A stretch of DNA of 64,000 nucleotides, taken from positions 1,520,744 to 1,584,743 of the forward strand of contig VXAU01002296.1 in assembly GCA_013399695.1 (NCBI GenBank). Reading direction: 5' to 3'. A program made the translations under genes and the position numbers. Below, piece by piece: positions 23,998 through 36,460 of this stretch (its first letter is position 1; each line of letters opens with the position of its first letter). The notes beneath the pieces were generated by a model. That model saw only the letters and a program-made list of their open reading frames with translations. It was not told the origin of the DNA and did not search any database. This stretch comes from Formicarius rufipectus (taxonomy: Eukaryota; Chordata; Aves; Passeriformes; Formicariidae).

Positions 23998-26140
23998 ACA
24001 TCAGGGATGTAACACTGCCGTAGTCATAGCTGGTGTTATAGTTCTTTGCTAACCTAACATACAAGCACTTACCATTCATTCCAAACTGTTAAATTACAAT
24101 GGCTGGTTTAAATGGGAACATGCTATTTTTATTAAAACTCATTAAAACTTTATTTATTAGGGAGATCCTTTTAAGAATAGATAGTCAGTTTTCATAGCTC
24201 AATAAGAGTGATAGCAGAGTATATTGGCAACACTTTATCTTAATGGTATATTGATACTTAGATTATAGGAGAATTCTCGTGGAGGTTTAAGAGCCACCAC
24301 AGTGATAATGATTGGTGTTATTACTATAAATATTTCAATGAGTAGGCTGTCATACCTTAGACAAAACTGATCTCTAGGGTTTCACATTGACTTTACTGCA
24401 GTTCCACCAGGGATCATTTTTGGCTTCACTGTGCAGAATGATAAACACTCCTCTGTTATCAGCAGTTAAAATGAATGTGACTCATTGCATAAACATACAG
24501 GGAAAGGAGCTGTTGTGTAATTCTCCTGTATTGAAGGTGTAGGGAAAACTGCCTAGAAGTTTATCCCTTAAAATAAGGTGTTAGCGAATGATTTGTAACA
24601 TCAGCTAGTTTGTATATTTTATTTAATGAGACGTTAACTTGCTGTATATTTTGTACCTTTGTAAATGACACTTGATTGGTTTTCTTTGATGCATTATTTC
24701 TTTAGTATTTGAGTTCTAACCAACTTAATAAGCAGCAAGAGTGACATGCTGCAAAAAAGTAACTTTCCATAGATAAAATTTAAATTTCTAAATTAAGTTG
24801 ATTTTGAGTGTTACCAAGCAATTCCAGTGTATTAATTATATATGATTATATGTAAAGGCAAAGTTAATAAGTGTTTTCATATATGACTATGGAAAAGAGT
24901 TGGAAATATCTGTTTATGAGAAATGGTTTTATTAAAATAGGGTGTAGTAAATGCAACCCTACTTATTCTGTATATTATTGGTGTGAACATTGTGATATTT
25001 AAAGAGACAGATACTAAGCTATTACTTAAACTAGATAGCAAGCTCTTACAGAAGACAAGTGAGCATAGCTGGTGTCCTTGTCTAATTCTCCTAACCTATT
25101 GACTTGACTTTCTGTGTTGCTTATATACTACTTCAAAACCTAACCCCCCAAAACCCCTTTATTTCTTCTGCACCTAATACAACTTTTTAAATCAGAATAA
25201 CAGAATGTATGCAGAGGTACATTAAATTGCCTTCTGATGGGCTTATGCTGCTGTTTCCTTTAAATACAGATGGTAAGTTGCAATTGTAAAATGTTTGTAT
25301 CATTCAAATGTTAATTTCTAAAATTATGTCTCAAATTCCTTATCAAACAAGAGATATATAATAAAATAATAAAGCATCAGCTGTTTCCCATTTTCAAGTT
25401 AATATTTTTTTTCAGATTTATCAGCTTTAAAAAAAAAATCATCTCTTAAAATGCCAGACAAGCATAGAGTACTATCCAAACAATTATAGAGTACTCTGCA
25501 GTTCCAAAATATGTGAGGTAAAAATATGTATGAGCATCAATACAGTTTCACTATGATCAACTGGATATAAGGTATTTATAGTAGTAAGATATCTCTGTGT
25601 GTAATTAAGCCCATACAGAATGATTGCTTTCTCTGAAGCAGGTCTCTCTGCAGAATTTTGTCAAAATACAAAAAAATGCTTAATTCTTTTTACAGGCACA
25701 TGCCTTCTTTACAGATGAGCTGCAGAATTTTCCTTTTCTTGCTTATTGGCCTGTTGAAGCTAGCTGACACTGTATATTCTTTGTACATTAAGAACGTCTT
25801 TGTATATTAAAGGTATTTTTAGCATTTGTGCCATTTAGAGAGGGATTCACACAGCTTTCAAAAACTGGATCTTAATGATTAGTGCCCATGGAAACTTGTT
25901 TCTTTTTTATTCTGCAAGAAGTTAGCTTGTTTTTCAGATGTGTTCTTCAAAATACCTTTCTTATGTTAAAAATGGAAATAACTCTTTTGAAAATAAAAAT
26001 TGGCCAGGCTAGACTTGAACTCTTTTGAGAGTTATTTTCTTTTACAACGTCCAAGGGTTTTTACAAAGATATTTTCCACTGAAACATATCCCCTTGATGA
26101 ATTCATTTAAACGAAAATAAATCTATCAGTACTAATTCTT
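23998..26140 (+). other. CAV2: Probable CAV2 3' UTR
   Basis: AT-rich sequence follows the stop codon with several candidate poly(A) signals: AATAAA at 25360, 25368, 25992 and 26116, plus ATTAAA variants. A UTR of about 1.4-2.1 kb would be similar to the mammalian one. The true end cannot be decided without transcript data. There is no coding capacity of note. Confidence 0.45.
25360..25373 (+). terminator. CAV2: Paired AATAAA poly(A) signals, CAV2
   Basis: Two overlapping-range AATAAA hexamers at 25360-25365 and 25368-25373 lie about 1.37 kb after the CAV2 stop, with T-rich sequence about 25-60 bases downstream. They are candidates for a proximal CAV2 cleavage site. Hexamers at 25992 and 26116 are distal alternatives. 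Confidence 0.4.
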
Positions 26141-29100
26141 AGGTCCAAAAGGAGCCCTATAAAAGCCTCTGGTTTGATGGAACCCAAGTCTGGATTTGAA
26201 GTTTTGAGAATGAAGCCATTCCCCAGAGAAAAATGTATCATTTTATGTTACGCACTCCTGGATATATGCATTCTTAAATAGCTTACTGAAGTCATCTGGC
26301 TCTACCTACCTCAGACATTTAAGTAGAATAGGTTTATTTTGATTTAGGCTTGTCGTTCATTAGTTTGTTTCACAATTTCTCTGCTAAAAGAGTTAAGCAA
26401 CCTTGTAATTAAGTAATTAAGTTGTTAGTTTTTTACATATTGTAGAGCAGTGTCCTTCTCTGAAGCAGATGTGCTTTTGCTATAAGAAAATACAAAATTC
26501 ACTGTTCGACTTTGGGTAAAATATTAGATGCTTGGCAAATACATTTAATTCATCCATAAAAGGAGTGGAAGGAAGCATGAATATATACAGACTCCAATAC
26601 TTAGGTGTGAATCTGCCCCAGGCAACTCTGGCTGGCAGGTATTCTCCGGATTTTATGGATATGACAGTTCTGACACATATCCTGAAGCTCTGGCACAGCT
26701 TACTGTGACTAGCTTGCAGCACTGGAGTTGGCCTATAATCTTTTTTGGAATGTGGATGAACTATTCCAGCTGAGCCCTTAATAGAAACTTACAAATGAGA
26801 ATTTAGACAAGAAGGGGTCCAGAGACTTAGTCTCATTGTCTGCAACAAATGTAGGAAAATTTACACCTGATTCAGGTCGTTTATTTTAATGGATCTTCTT
26901 CTCTGTGGAATGGGGAAAATATTATAGCTCTTAACAAGAGCAGACTTCCCATCATCATGGTAGAGCTATTTTAAATAGTAAGATGTTCCAATTCCAGCCT
27001 GTCTCTTGTTACTGCAGACCTTAGGTCTACAGTCATGAACTGGAGACTCAGTTCTGACATGGAAAAACAAGATGCTGAAGTATTTTGCATGAAAATCACA
27101 ACTAACATACAGAACTAGCCCTGGGTTTGTGTTTATGGACTTTTTTATTTCACAAAGTCTAACCTGCCTCCTTAGAAAAGCTGTTCCCTAAAATCCTCCT
27201 CATCTGACTCTGGAACATTTGTATTTGTATCTGATGTTTCCCCACCCTATTTGTTCAGCATATAAATTGAAATAAATTCTTAACAGAAACTTTGATGTAT
27301 TAGTAAATGAAGAGCCTGTTCCCACCTATCCAAAAAGTTAACTTAGGCATTCACTGACTACAAAGTTCAGAACATCCCTGCAGCTCTGGGACCTCAGACC
27401 ACACACTTATATTTAGTGGAAGCCAAAGAATGGTAAGTCCCTTATTTTTACAGGGTGTGATCATTCCCCCACCTGCAGAGATAAAACAACTGTTGTTATT
27501 AACTCGCTTTCAAAAGCACATGGAAAAATACATGTGTTCAGGGATTTTTGGAAATAAAAATGCAAATGGAACAAGGTCAACCACTGGACACTTTACCAGC
27601 CTTGCTTGTTTTCTGTCTGTGCTCATAAAAATTAGAGTTGAAGGCCTCCAGTGGATATACTGAACCAGCAGTTATGCATTAAAAATGGTGATGCTTTCTT
27701 CATGCAGGGATTTACAAATTAGGGAAGATTTAATAAAAGCTAATTTTAGCCAAGTGACACTAATCTTCCTAAGCTTACAGCAACAAAAAGATGTCTTCTG
27801 AGAGGCCATTCAGAGGAGCTAAGAAAGGTTCCTGATCTGAAATATCCTCCAGAGAAGACACTGCATTGATTAATGCAAATTGTTGGGCTTGGCTTGGCTT
27901 CTTTCCTCTGCATCATAAAGAATTGTATTTGCTACAGAAATTGGGAAGGCTGATGGAAGCAACCGGAGCTTCATGTAAGTAGTGAAGCAGGTTCTTCTCT
28001 GCATACTTCTCTCACAACTTGAGGCCAGGGGTGTCACCTGTGCTTGATGTTTTGTCTGGTGTCTGGCTTCCCCTTACAGCTGCAAGCGGAAATAAAAAGG
28101 ACCCCTTCACATAGCAATGAATCAGTGCTCATGGTCCAGTACTTGTCGAGGAATTTCATGCTGAAAAGCACTGAGAAAAGAGTGACTTGATTTGTACAAG
28201 GTCTGGCAAAATTAAAGCTTCCAATCTATTTGCCGCTCCTGCCAAAGCAGTTACAAGCTATCTTGATCAAGGACTAGCCTTAATAAAAGACATGCACACC
28301 TACGACAGGACTAAAGTGAGAGAAAGTCAGGCACTTCAATCCAAAATTGTAACACCTGCCCAGCAGCCACCCAACCAGAAACATGTCTGAACTCAGAAGG
28401 TGCCTCCCTTTCACGTAACCCCTCCCAGTACCTACAATTTTGCTTTTGCTGTTCTCAGAACTGCCCTTATTTGAGCAACTTGGCATCTTACTCACATTTA
28501 AGCCCAGTCAGAATCCCAAAAGAAGGGAAGAGACTGTCTTAAATTCCTTAAAATGCACCTACCGGTGTCTACTGGTACTTCCCAAAATACACTTTCCCAG
28601 GAGTGCCTCTGGATGCATCGGCACACCTCAGGCAAAATTTGATTTTGGGTTTCTCCAGTGTTGGTTTACTTCTTCTAGCCCTTAGGCTATTGTGAAATGT
28701 TTCATGGCAGCAGCACTTCCACGTAAAATGAAATCACTCCTAGCTGGAGGTTGTGAGAAGGAAGGAACATGAGAGGAGCTACCTATCTCTCCTGGTATAA
28801 TTAACTATTCCTTTGATGCAAGGAACAAACAGGACAAATAACAAATGCATACATGTCCTGCACACTAGGGGAAAGAGGCACCTATCTTCGAGGAAATGTT
28901 CTGATCCTGTGACTCAAAATCTAAAATATAGAAACTCTCCAGACACTGAGGACAGGATGACACCATGAATCCTCCAGAACTACAAGTCTGTAAATAATGG
29001 AATGAGGAAAACATTGGCTTGCATGTTAAGCCCACCCCAATGCTTGTTATCATGCAGCAGGGTGAGGACAGTAGGATGTCTCATAAAAGTTCAATTCCAA

Positions 29101-31300
29101 TAGTTCTGGCAGCTAAGGCTTTCACCCAGCAAAACATAGAAAAATGCACATAAAATGATGCAGTTAAACAGTAGAACAGAAGACACATAAAAAAACAGTG
29201 ATCTTTCACTCCTAAGCCTCAGGTTTGTAAGTGCGTTGCATAAGGCAGGCTGCTTATGGACAGCCTCCTGTTATCTGACAGCCTTGTTGCTGATGAAACT
29301 ACACATAAAGAAAACAGTTTCCCAAGGCTGATTTTGATCTTGCTGACATTGAAGTATATCAGGAGTATTGCTAATACCACAACTGGAATAATTACACAAC
29401 CTTAAAAAAAAAAAGGGACTGGGAGGAGTGGGGGAACAGGGAGTGTTTGAGACCAGACAAAGACTCTCAGTAAGCAGTCATCCACATACAGTTCCGTTTT
29501 GTGACTCACTTTCTGACACCAGGAATTTTGTCCAACCTTTTTTTTCTTTTTTGCACTGGCTTTTTGGAAGATATGTTTCCTACCCATGCTAAAACCTTTC
29601 CTCTTCTCAAAACAGAAAAAAACCCAGATCATAACTTGCACACACTTTGCTCCAGGTTTACAGCAAGTTCTCAAATAGGGTAATCCTGAGGTTTGAAAGT
29701 TAAAGCAAGACTGTGGAATAATAAAACTTTCCAAAATTAGGAATGAAATGCCTAAGGCTTGTGTGATGGGAAAGAAGAAAGGCAGTGAGGTGGCCAACCA
29801 AGGTGGTATGTCGTCCTATTGAGCAACTGACCTGGGCTACTAAAGACACAGCAAAGCACCATGACAAGACTGACTGGGTGACATTTCCAAGGCCAGATTG
29901 GGTGTCTACAATCTCTGGCAATTTTAGGCCACTGCTGGATAATCCAATCATAGAAACTGGGAAGAGGACCAGAGCCTTTGCAGTTCCAGAAGTTCCCTGC
30001 AAGCCTTTACCAGGCGCTTTCCCACTGAGCTATACTCCTCCTCTGAATGTAACAGGATCTCCTTGCAGAACTCCTGTGTGCATCCATGCCAAGACTCTAC
30101 CTGTTAAGTTTGTGTGCATTCCTCATACAGCAGTGCTAGAGGTAATGGACCATGGCTCCGTCCCTCTCCATCTCTGCAGACCTAACTTGTTCACTGTTAA
30201 AACTTGGTAGCACCCATGCCATTTTCTCTGTAGGCTGTCTCCATGGTACTTCTTCAGCTCAAGAAAACACCACTAAGGTTCATCAGATGTTATGGTTTAT
30301 TTCATTTTGTATGCAGGATATTCTGGAATTAATCTCATAAAATTTATAAATACCACTAGGTTCCCATATTCTTTTAGCTGTAGTAGTGTTGCGTGATCCA
30401 GAAATATCTTTAAAGGGGGCCGGGGTTCTGCAGAATTTATCCCAAGACCAATTCACCATTTCAAATCAGCAAGTATCTCTTTTTTTTTCCAATCATCCTT
30501 AGATGATATGCGGTAATACTGAATAATGGATCGAAATGTTCTGATTTATGCACAGAACAGCAACTAATTGAAAAACTTTCCTAGGTATGAGAACAAAGAA
30601 CTGTCTTGCAGGTTTTCCAGATGGGTTGAAAAATTACAGACTATGTCCTCCAATACACTCATTTGACTCCATGTGTACACTCTAATGCATGGAGAAAGAT
30701 ATTTTAATGATGGCTTAAGTGAATTATTGCATCAGTAGAAAAGGTACTTTTCAATAGTAAAACTAGCTTGGAAAGCTGGAAAACTTCCATCCAAGGCATT
30801 TGTTCTAAAGTTTATGAGCAATCTAAACTCCTAAGGAAAGTTGACTGCTAACTGAAGATCCTAAAACAAATCATGTCCATGCAGACTGCATTTTCAACAG
30901 GTGCAGTTATTTACATCTGTGGAGCCCACATCCATCTTAGCCAATGCCTTTTTTAAGGTTATTTCCCTGTTGAATTGCCAAAGCCAAATATACTGCAGTC
31001 AAGATTTTTCTACTTCTGTTGCTGCAATTCTGTGCTAAATGGCATAACACTAAGGTCACTATTTTTCTGTTAATGTTCTAAATCTTTCACCACAGCCTGA
31101 TTTCCTAACACAAAACTAATGGCTGCAAGTACAAAAAAAAAAAATAAAAAAAAAAATCATAGTTTATAGATGTATAGTGATGTTGCAACTCTAACCTGAG
31201 CCATCTTAAATACAGTGATGAATCTCTATAGCGTTATGCCCCCGAGCTTACAAAGAACAGAGCACGGCAAGACGTCGGTGTCCCGCTACTCTCCTTTAAA
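26141..31300. other. CAV2-CAV1 intergenic region
   Basis: This is unique AT-rich DNA with no recognised gene or transposable element. The longest open frame (29785-30210, 141 codons, + strand) resembles no family I know and has no promoter or splice context, so I treat it as chance. An A-only stretch with one T lies at 31132-31156. Enhancers shared by the two caveolin genes could lie here, but I cannot recognise them from sequence alone. Confidence 0.6.
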
Positions 31301-31405
31301 AGCAAATCCCAGTGGTTAGTATGGATGGCAGACATGCATGGATCAATCTCCTCCCGGGAAAAAAAAAAAAATATATAGCACTGTTAAAGTGCAGAACTGT
31401 CAAAT

Positions 31406-31413
31406 ATTTGCAT
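31406..31413. promoter_or_regulatory. CAV1: Octamer motif ATTTGCAT upstream of CAV1
   Basis: An exact POU-factor octamer, which overlaps the 10-bp palindrome CAAATATTTG at 31401-31410, lies about 630 bases upstream of the CAV1 start codon at the edge of the CpG island. The match is seen directly; any function is inferred. Confidence 0.25.
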
Positions 31414-32038
31414 AGTTTTGAAATGAACCAGTTGAGAAAAAGCTCTTTCTTCATACCAAGAATGTCCAAGTTTCCACAATTGGTCCTGGAGCAACGATGC
31501 TCCTGTGTAAACTATTGTCAGTGCCGAGAGGGCAGAAGCCCGACAAACGCCTCGCTCGCTGTGGACGTGACACACTAACTTTTCCATCTCTTCACCGCTT
31601 CCTTGCCCTCCCTTGCGGCTCTGCCGCACGCAGCCACTGTCGCCCCCCGCAACCAGCGGCGGGGACCCGCTGTCAGGGGTCGCAGGCGGCCGGTGCAAGG
31701 CGGGCGACATGCAGGGGACGTCCCTGTAGTTTCCCCGTCTCCGCAAGAGTAGCCCAAGCATCCGGGACTGGGGCCGCCACCTCCCAGGTTGCCGGGGCAG
31801 GGCTACATTCTCCTCCCGCCGCCGGGGGCTCCCGGCCGCCCTGCCATGTGCGGGGCTGTACCGCGGCTGTCATCCACCCCAGCCGCAGGCAGGGAGCCGC
31901 CCTGGCCAGCAGCCAGCCCTCTCCTCGCAGCTACCTCCCCCGGCCGAGCGCTCCGCAGAGCGGGATCTTCCTGCCTCCGGTCCTACAAGTCACAGGGCAG
32001 AGTCACTCGCGGCAGAGCCGTCAGCAGCCCGCGGCAGC

Positions 32039-32068
32039 ATGTCCGGCACCAAATACGTAGACTCGGAG
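32039..32068 (+). CDS. CAV1: Caveolin-1, exon 1
   Basis: Thirty bases encode the first ten residues, MSGTKYVDSE, ending in a GTAGG donor. The ATG has A at -3, and the peptide matches the conserved caveolin-1 N-terminus, including Tyr6, with Thr4 where mammals have Gly. CAV1 is the major structural protein of caveolae and binds cholesterol, cavins and many signalling proteins at the plasma membrane. The tiny first exon ending in phase 0 matches the mammalian gene layout. Upstream of the ATG the sequence is GC-rich 5' UTR and promoter. Confidence 0.96.
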
Positions 32069-32623
32069 GTAGGACCACCGGAGGATGGGGCCAGGATGCT
32101 GCTCCGTTCCCTGCCGCCGCCGAGTACCTGTAGCGGCTAGGTCCCCCCAAGCTCCCCGACCCGTCGGAGGAGCGGGGCCCGGGGCGGCAGGAAAGCGGAC
32201 AGCCAGGCACCTGCGGGCAGGGAGAGCGGGGTGGGGGCAGCGGCGGGGCTCGTCCCCTGCGGGACGCGGCACAGGGGCTGCTGGAGCCCATGCGGCAAGG
32301 GTGGTATAGGGCGGGCGCTACGGCAAGGGCACCGGGATGGAGGGGGCACAGTGATGGCTCTGCGTGGAGGGCAGTGTAGCGGGGTCAGTATAGCGAGGAC
32401 AGCACGGTGAGGGCGCCGTGCTGCGGTCAGCGCGGCGGGCGCGGTGTGGCAGGGCAGCGTGGGGAGGGCGCTGCGGGGGGAGCCCCGGCCGCTCCAGCTG
32501 TACCCGCGGCNCCCCCAGCCCGCCCTCCTGCGCGGAGCGGACCGGCCCTGCCCTGCCCGGCCCTGCCCTCCCCGGCTCAGCTGGGCTCTCCCCTCCCGCC
32601 CGCGCTCCCTCTGCTCCCCGCAG
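32069..32623 (+). other. CAV1: CAV1 intron 1
   Basis: This is a short 555-base GC-rich phase-0 intron with a GTAGGA donor and a CCCCGCAG acceptor, entirely inside the CpG island. It contains the single unresolved base at 32511. No other feature is supported. Confidence 0.93.
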
Positions 32624-32788
32624 GGCTTTCTGTACACGGCGCCCGTCCGAGAGCAGGGCAACATCTACAAGCCCAACAACAAGATGATGGCAGATGAGCT
32701 GAGCGAAAAGGCGGTGCACGACGTGCACACTAAAGAGATCGACCTGGTCAATCGAGACCCCAAGCACCTCAACGACGACGTGGTTAAG
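32624..32788 (+). CDS. CAV1: Caveolin-1, exon 2
   Basis: This 165-base exon encodes residues 11-65, the cytosolic N-terminal and oligomerisation region. Tyr14, the Src-family phosphorylation site, is conserved in the context GFLYTAPVREQGN. Residues 30-37 read KMMADELS; Met32 corresponds to the known internal start of the beta isoform, and here Met31 precedes it. The exon continues with HTKEIDLVNRDPKHLNDDVVK and ends at a GTGAGG donor in phase 0. The length equals that of the mammalian exon. No frameshift or premature stop is present. Confidence 0.97.
32687..32689 (+). promoter_or_regulatory. CAV1: Internal start codon for the CAV1 beta isoform
   Basis: The Met32 codon is an ATG with A at -3 and G at +4, a better initiation context than the alpha start at 32039 (T at +4). 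A second in-frame ATG for Met31 lies directly before it. In mammals translation or transcripts starting at Met32 give the 21-kDa beta form, which lacks Tyr14. Use of this site here is inferred from conservation. Confidence 0.55.
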
Positions 32789-33332
32789 GTGAGGGGCCGA
32801 GGCGGGACGGGACGGGGAGCGATGGCAAATCCCGTCGAGGCAGGGTACGTGGGCACTGTCAGGGCGGCAGCAGCAGCCCGCGAACTGCATCCTTCCACCT
32901 GCTGCAAGAGGGAACGAGCCAGGGGCTGAATATACGTTTATGTTGTTTTCCTAAAGAAACGGCGGCGACAGCAGGAGAGGGGCGGGCAGCGGGCAGGGCA
33001 GCCCGCCGGAGCGCCGTGTTGCGGTGCGGGGCTCCCCTGCCCGCCGGGGCGCTCTGGGCTGGGCGCGCCGCGCCCGCACGGGACGGGGTGGCTCCCGCTG
33101 CGCTGGGGCCGCCACTCAGATCTGCAGCCGGGACGTCCCGCCCGGGGCTGATGTAGCAGCGGAGCGAGTTGCGTGACCTTGTGTAACACCGTCAGAAGGA
33201 TTTTCCTTCCCCGAAGCATGCACAGAGGCAGGGTGATGCCACAAACCAGATCGCTCTCCCTAAGCCTGGCGGGTGCAAAATCAGAGGTTCTGATGGTCGT
33301 TTGGATTTGTGTCCTTGTTCTCTTTTATTCTC

Positions 33333-33399
33333 TTTGGGGTTTTTTTGTGGGTTTTTTTTTGTTTGGTTGGTTTTTTTGTTTTGTTTGTTTTGGTTTTTT
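33333..33399 (-). repeat. T/G-only tract in CAV1 intron 2
   Basis: Sixty-seven consecutive bases contain only T and G on the + strand. It is the reverse-strand equivalent of the A/C tracts elsewhere in the window. In the pre-mRNA it would be U/G-rich. Confidence 0.88.
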
Positions 33400-36300
33400 C
33401 CCTTTAAAAGCTGAAGAAGGGAAGAAAGCTAATCAAAATCTAACCATGCCCTTGTCTAGATTTTTTGTTTGGATTGATAAATCAGTTTTACTATTTTGAC
33501 AAGTCACGGTCGATGGCGACTTTTGGTTGAAGTCACTTTGGTTAGAAAAATCAGAGCTGAATTTTCTCTCAGCAGACAACTTTATACTGTGCATGTGACG
33601 ATTGAGGATGCTGTCATCTGGGCTTGTCAAACGCTAGGAAAAATGGGAGCTGCCCAGTCGTAGTGGATGACTAAGCCACTAACTGGATTGTTTAGTGTCC
33701 AGTAGTGTCAGAGCATGTGCAGTTCACCATGTTTGTTGGTCACGAAGACCTGTTATTTAAAGAGAGAAATATTGCTTTGTTTCTAATCAAGAGGCTGGAC
33801 TCTGGTTTCTGAATGTGTATCTGTAAAATGATTCATACTGTGTGTGGACAATTTAGCAAGGTCCAAAGTAACCTCAAATTCAGACCAACACAGTTTGAAG
33901 GTGCTGAATATGACTAACAATCATGCTGGATCAATGCTAAGAATTAGCCCCCAGAGCAGTCTATAAGGACTTAAAAGAGCTACTGTCAGCTTTACTGTAT
34001 TTAAATAAAAGGCATACATGTTTAGAAAAAATCATCTGTGTACCTAATGGTAAAAAACTTCCATTAAAATGGTTGATTTTTAAAATAAGAGAGCAGTTAT
34101 TTTTTCTTCTACTCACGGAGGGGCAGCTGAGTAGACAGGGAATGCAAGAGCTGATGGAGACTGCATCATGGCTTATTGCATACATCAACAGAAGTCCCCA
34201 AAGCAACCAAACCTTCTGAGGATGAGTCATAGCCCCCAGGCAAGTTAGAATCCTGCTGTCCACAAACTTAACTTGTGGAAGAAAGATCCAGCTGGGAAAG
34301 AAGGAGACCACTGACGGCAAAAACCTGTAATGGACTGAAGCACACAAAGCCCGTCCTGCCCTCCCTGCCTCCCACAGGGGCAAGGATTAAGGAAGTGTGT
34401 TACATCCAGTCTTATAAAAGAAACTTGGAAAATAAGAATTACAGGAATGGAAAAAAAACCCAACTTTTCAGTTAGTCCCTTTTGAAATAATTGTGGACCA
34501 GCACATTCATTGAAAAACACCAAACAGCCAGAATACCAGCACTGCTTCTGTGTCAACAAGTGAGCTCCTGGTAGTGAATGTAGTCACATCAAGACATGGG
34601 AATGTATCAAAATGAAGTTGATGTTAACCAGACAGGATCCATTTTGCATGATAAAAACAGCAGGTTTTTTGTAAAAAGTAGTATTGTAAAGCAACGTTTT
34701 CTGGTTTATTACAAGAATAAGTAAGAATAAGTCGGATTTTTTATCGTAGTTGAAGAGTAAAGAGAGGAATTTTGCCACAAATTGGACGCTGCGTTCAGAT
34801 TCAATCTATTAGATGTAGCAATAAAATTCAAACAAAGTACCTAGGGGACAGCCTTGAGTCAGGGCGAAGATATACACATTTGGTTCCTGCCTCAGCTATT
34901 GCTCTGTGGTCCCCTTCTGTCATGAATCTGCCTTTCTTACTTAAGCTGTAAGTCACCCAGGCAGAGTGTAAATGATATACAGGTATAACAGAATGAGTCC
35001 CCAGGCTTAGATACTGGAAGTCAGAGAAAACACATGGTCAGAAGTGCTGTAAAGTGAGAAGTACAGTTCAGACTGAGCTTAGTTTTGATACAGAGGTTAC
35101 ATTTTTCTAGATTCAGAACTTTCTGCTTTTTACTCAGCAGTTTATGCATTTCTTGCCACTTGAGTATGAGGCACAATAGGATGGAAACTGGGGACAAATC
35201 AGTCAGCCATGAAATAGAAATGATTAGACAGAGAACGAGGAATCTGCTCTGTAAGCAGCTCTCTAAAAGGCCTCAGTGTTGTCTGCATTCAAATACTTCC
35301 CATAGCACATTTTAAAAATAACCTTCTCTTGTGAGAAGCAGGAGACACGTTCCCTTGATTTGCAACACAAAGCATCTGCACAGCTTTCCCTGCAGGAGAT
35401 GCGTGGTGCAGGCAGCAGTAGGGTTGGAATCCAGGCAAGGGGAAGAAGCTCAACTGAGATCCTTTTATAAAAACTTCGACACATAGAGCAGCTTTACCCC
35501 AAAGTTGTTGGTGACTTTGCTTATGGTTTGTCTTCAAATTAGCTACAAAGTAGAAGTTAAGAGCTGCTTTACTGGGGCAAATGATTTGATTTCTGTTCAG
35601 AGAGGGATGTGAATGAGGCCTTGCAGAACTTGAGATATGCAGACTATGAAGTTGACAACTTTGTGCTGGAGGAAGCACAGTCTAGTGAAAATCACCAGAC
35701 TTTCCTTTCTATTCCAATTCCTTCAGTGGGGACCAGAAAGGAAGGAGTTTCTTCTTCATACAACTGCCCTCATGTATCACCTTGACAGCAGCAGAACATG
35801 CACTAGTAGTCCCATTCCTTCAGGTACTGGCTTGTGAAGGTGGCAAGTCAGGGAGGAGACAAGGAGTCAAGAAAAGGAGAAACAGCCTCGGTGCACCTGG
35901 GACCTGATGATTATACAGCTGGTTTGCCTCACAGTTGTATCTGCTTCATATGTCCATCACTGTGCAGTTCTACCCTTGGACTTGTGTCCTGCATTTTATT
36001 GGTGTGTGATGAGATGCAACAAACAGGGTAGAAAGCTGATTTGCTGGGTTTTTTTCTCTCATTCATTCCCCGATGACCCAGGACTCACATGAAGATGCCT
36101 GAAGTTCAACCTTTGCTCTGTTTGTTTCCCAATACAATACTTGTGTTTTCCATATGGCTAAATTGCAGCCTTCCAGCTCTGGAGTTCAAAGTTTCTCAAA
36201 GTATCTGTGGTCAAGTCTGCATGCAGTTTACTGAATTTGGAAAATGCAGAGGAGGGAGCCAAATCTCCCACAGATTGCTCTTCTCGGTAACTTCCTTGCT

Positions 36301-36439
36301 CATGATGGAGATGGACCTTGCAGCCAACCCTGAAAAGTCTACTCCTTAGGGACTAGTGAGGACCAAATGTGCAGCCAGATGACAGTTTTTTCCTATGGTG
36401 ATGTGCCAGGAAGAAAGGTCTGTGCTTGATCTACCATCT

Positions 36440-36460
36440 AGAAAATAATAATTATTTTCT
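36440..36460. repeat. 21-base AT-rich palindrome
   Basis: Arms AGAAAATAAT (36440-36449) and its exact complement (36451-36460) flank a single A. It lies in CAV1 intron 2. AT-rich palindromes of this size can arise by chance. Confidence 0.5.

Larger units (their letters stand above)
31540..33180 (+). promoter_or_regulatory. CAV1: CpG island, CAV1 promoter and first two exons
   Basis: This is a long GC- and CpG-rich domain that covers the 5' flank, exon 1, intron 1, exon 2 and the start of intron 2. GC-box-like runs are frequent and no well-placed TATA box is present, in keeping with a dispersed-start promoter. Long overlapping open frames on both strands here (up to 190 codons) result from the lack of AT-rich stops and are not genes. 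One ambiguous base lies at 32511. Confidence 0.85.

Noticed and set aside
29785..30210. 141-codon open frame between CAV2 and CAV1
   Set aside because: No recognisable domain, Kozak context or exon structure; the length is compatible with chance in 64 kb.
31497..32060. 187-codon open frame across the CAV1 5' region
   Set aside because: It lies in the CpG island, has GC-driven Arg/Pro/Ala-rich composition, overlaps other long frames on both strands, and is out of frame with the true CAV1 start.
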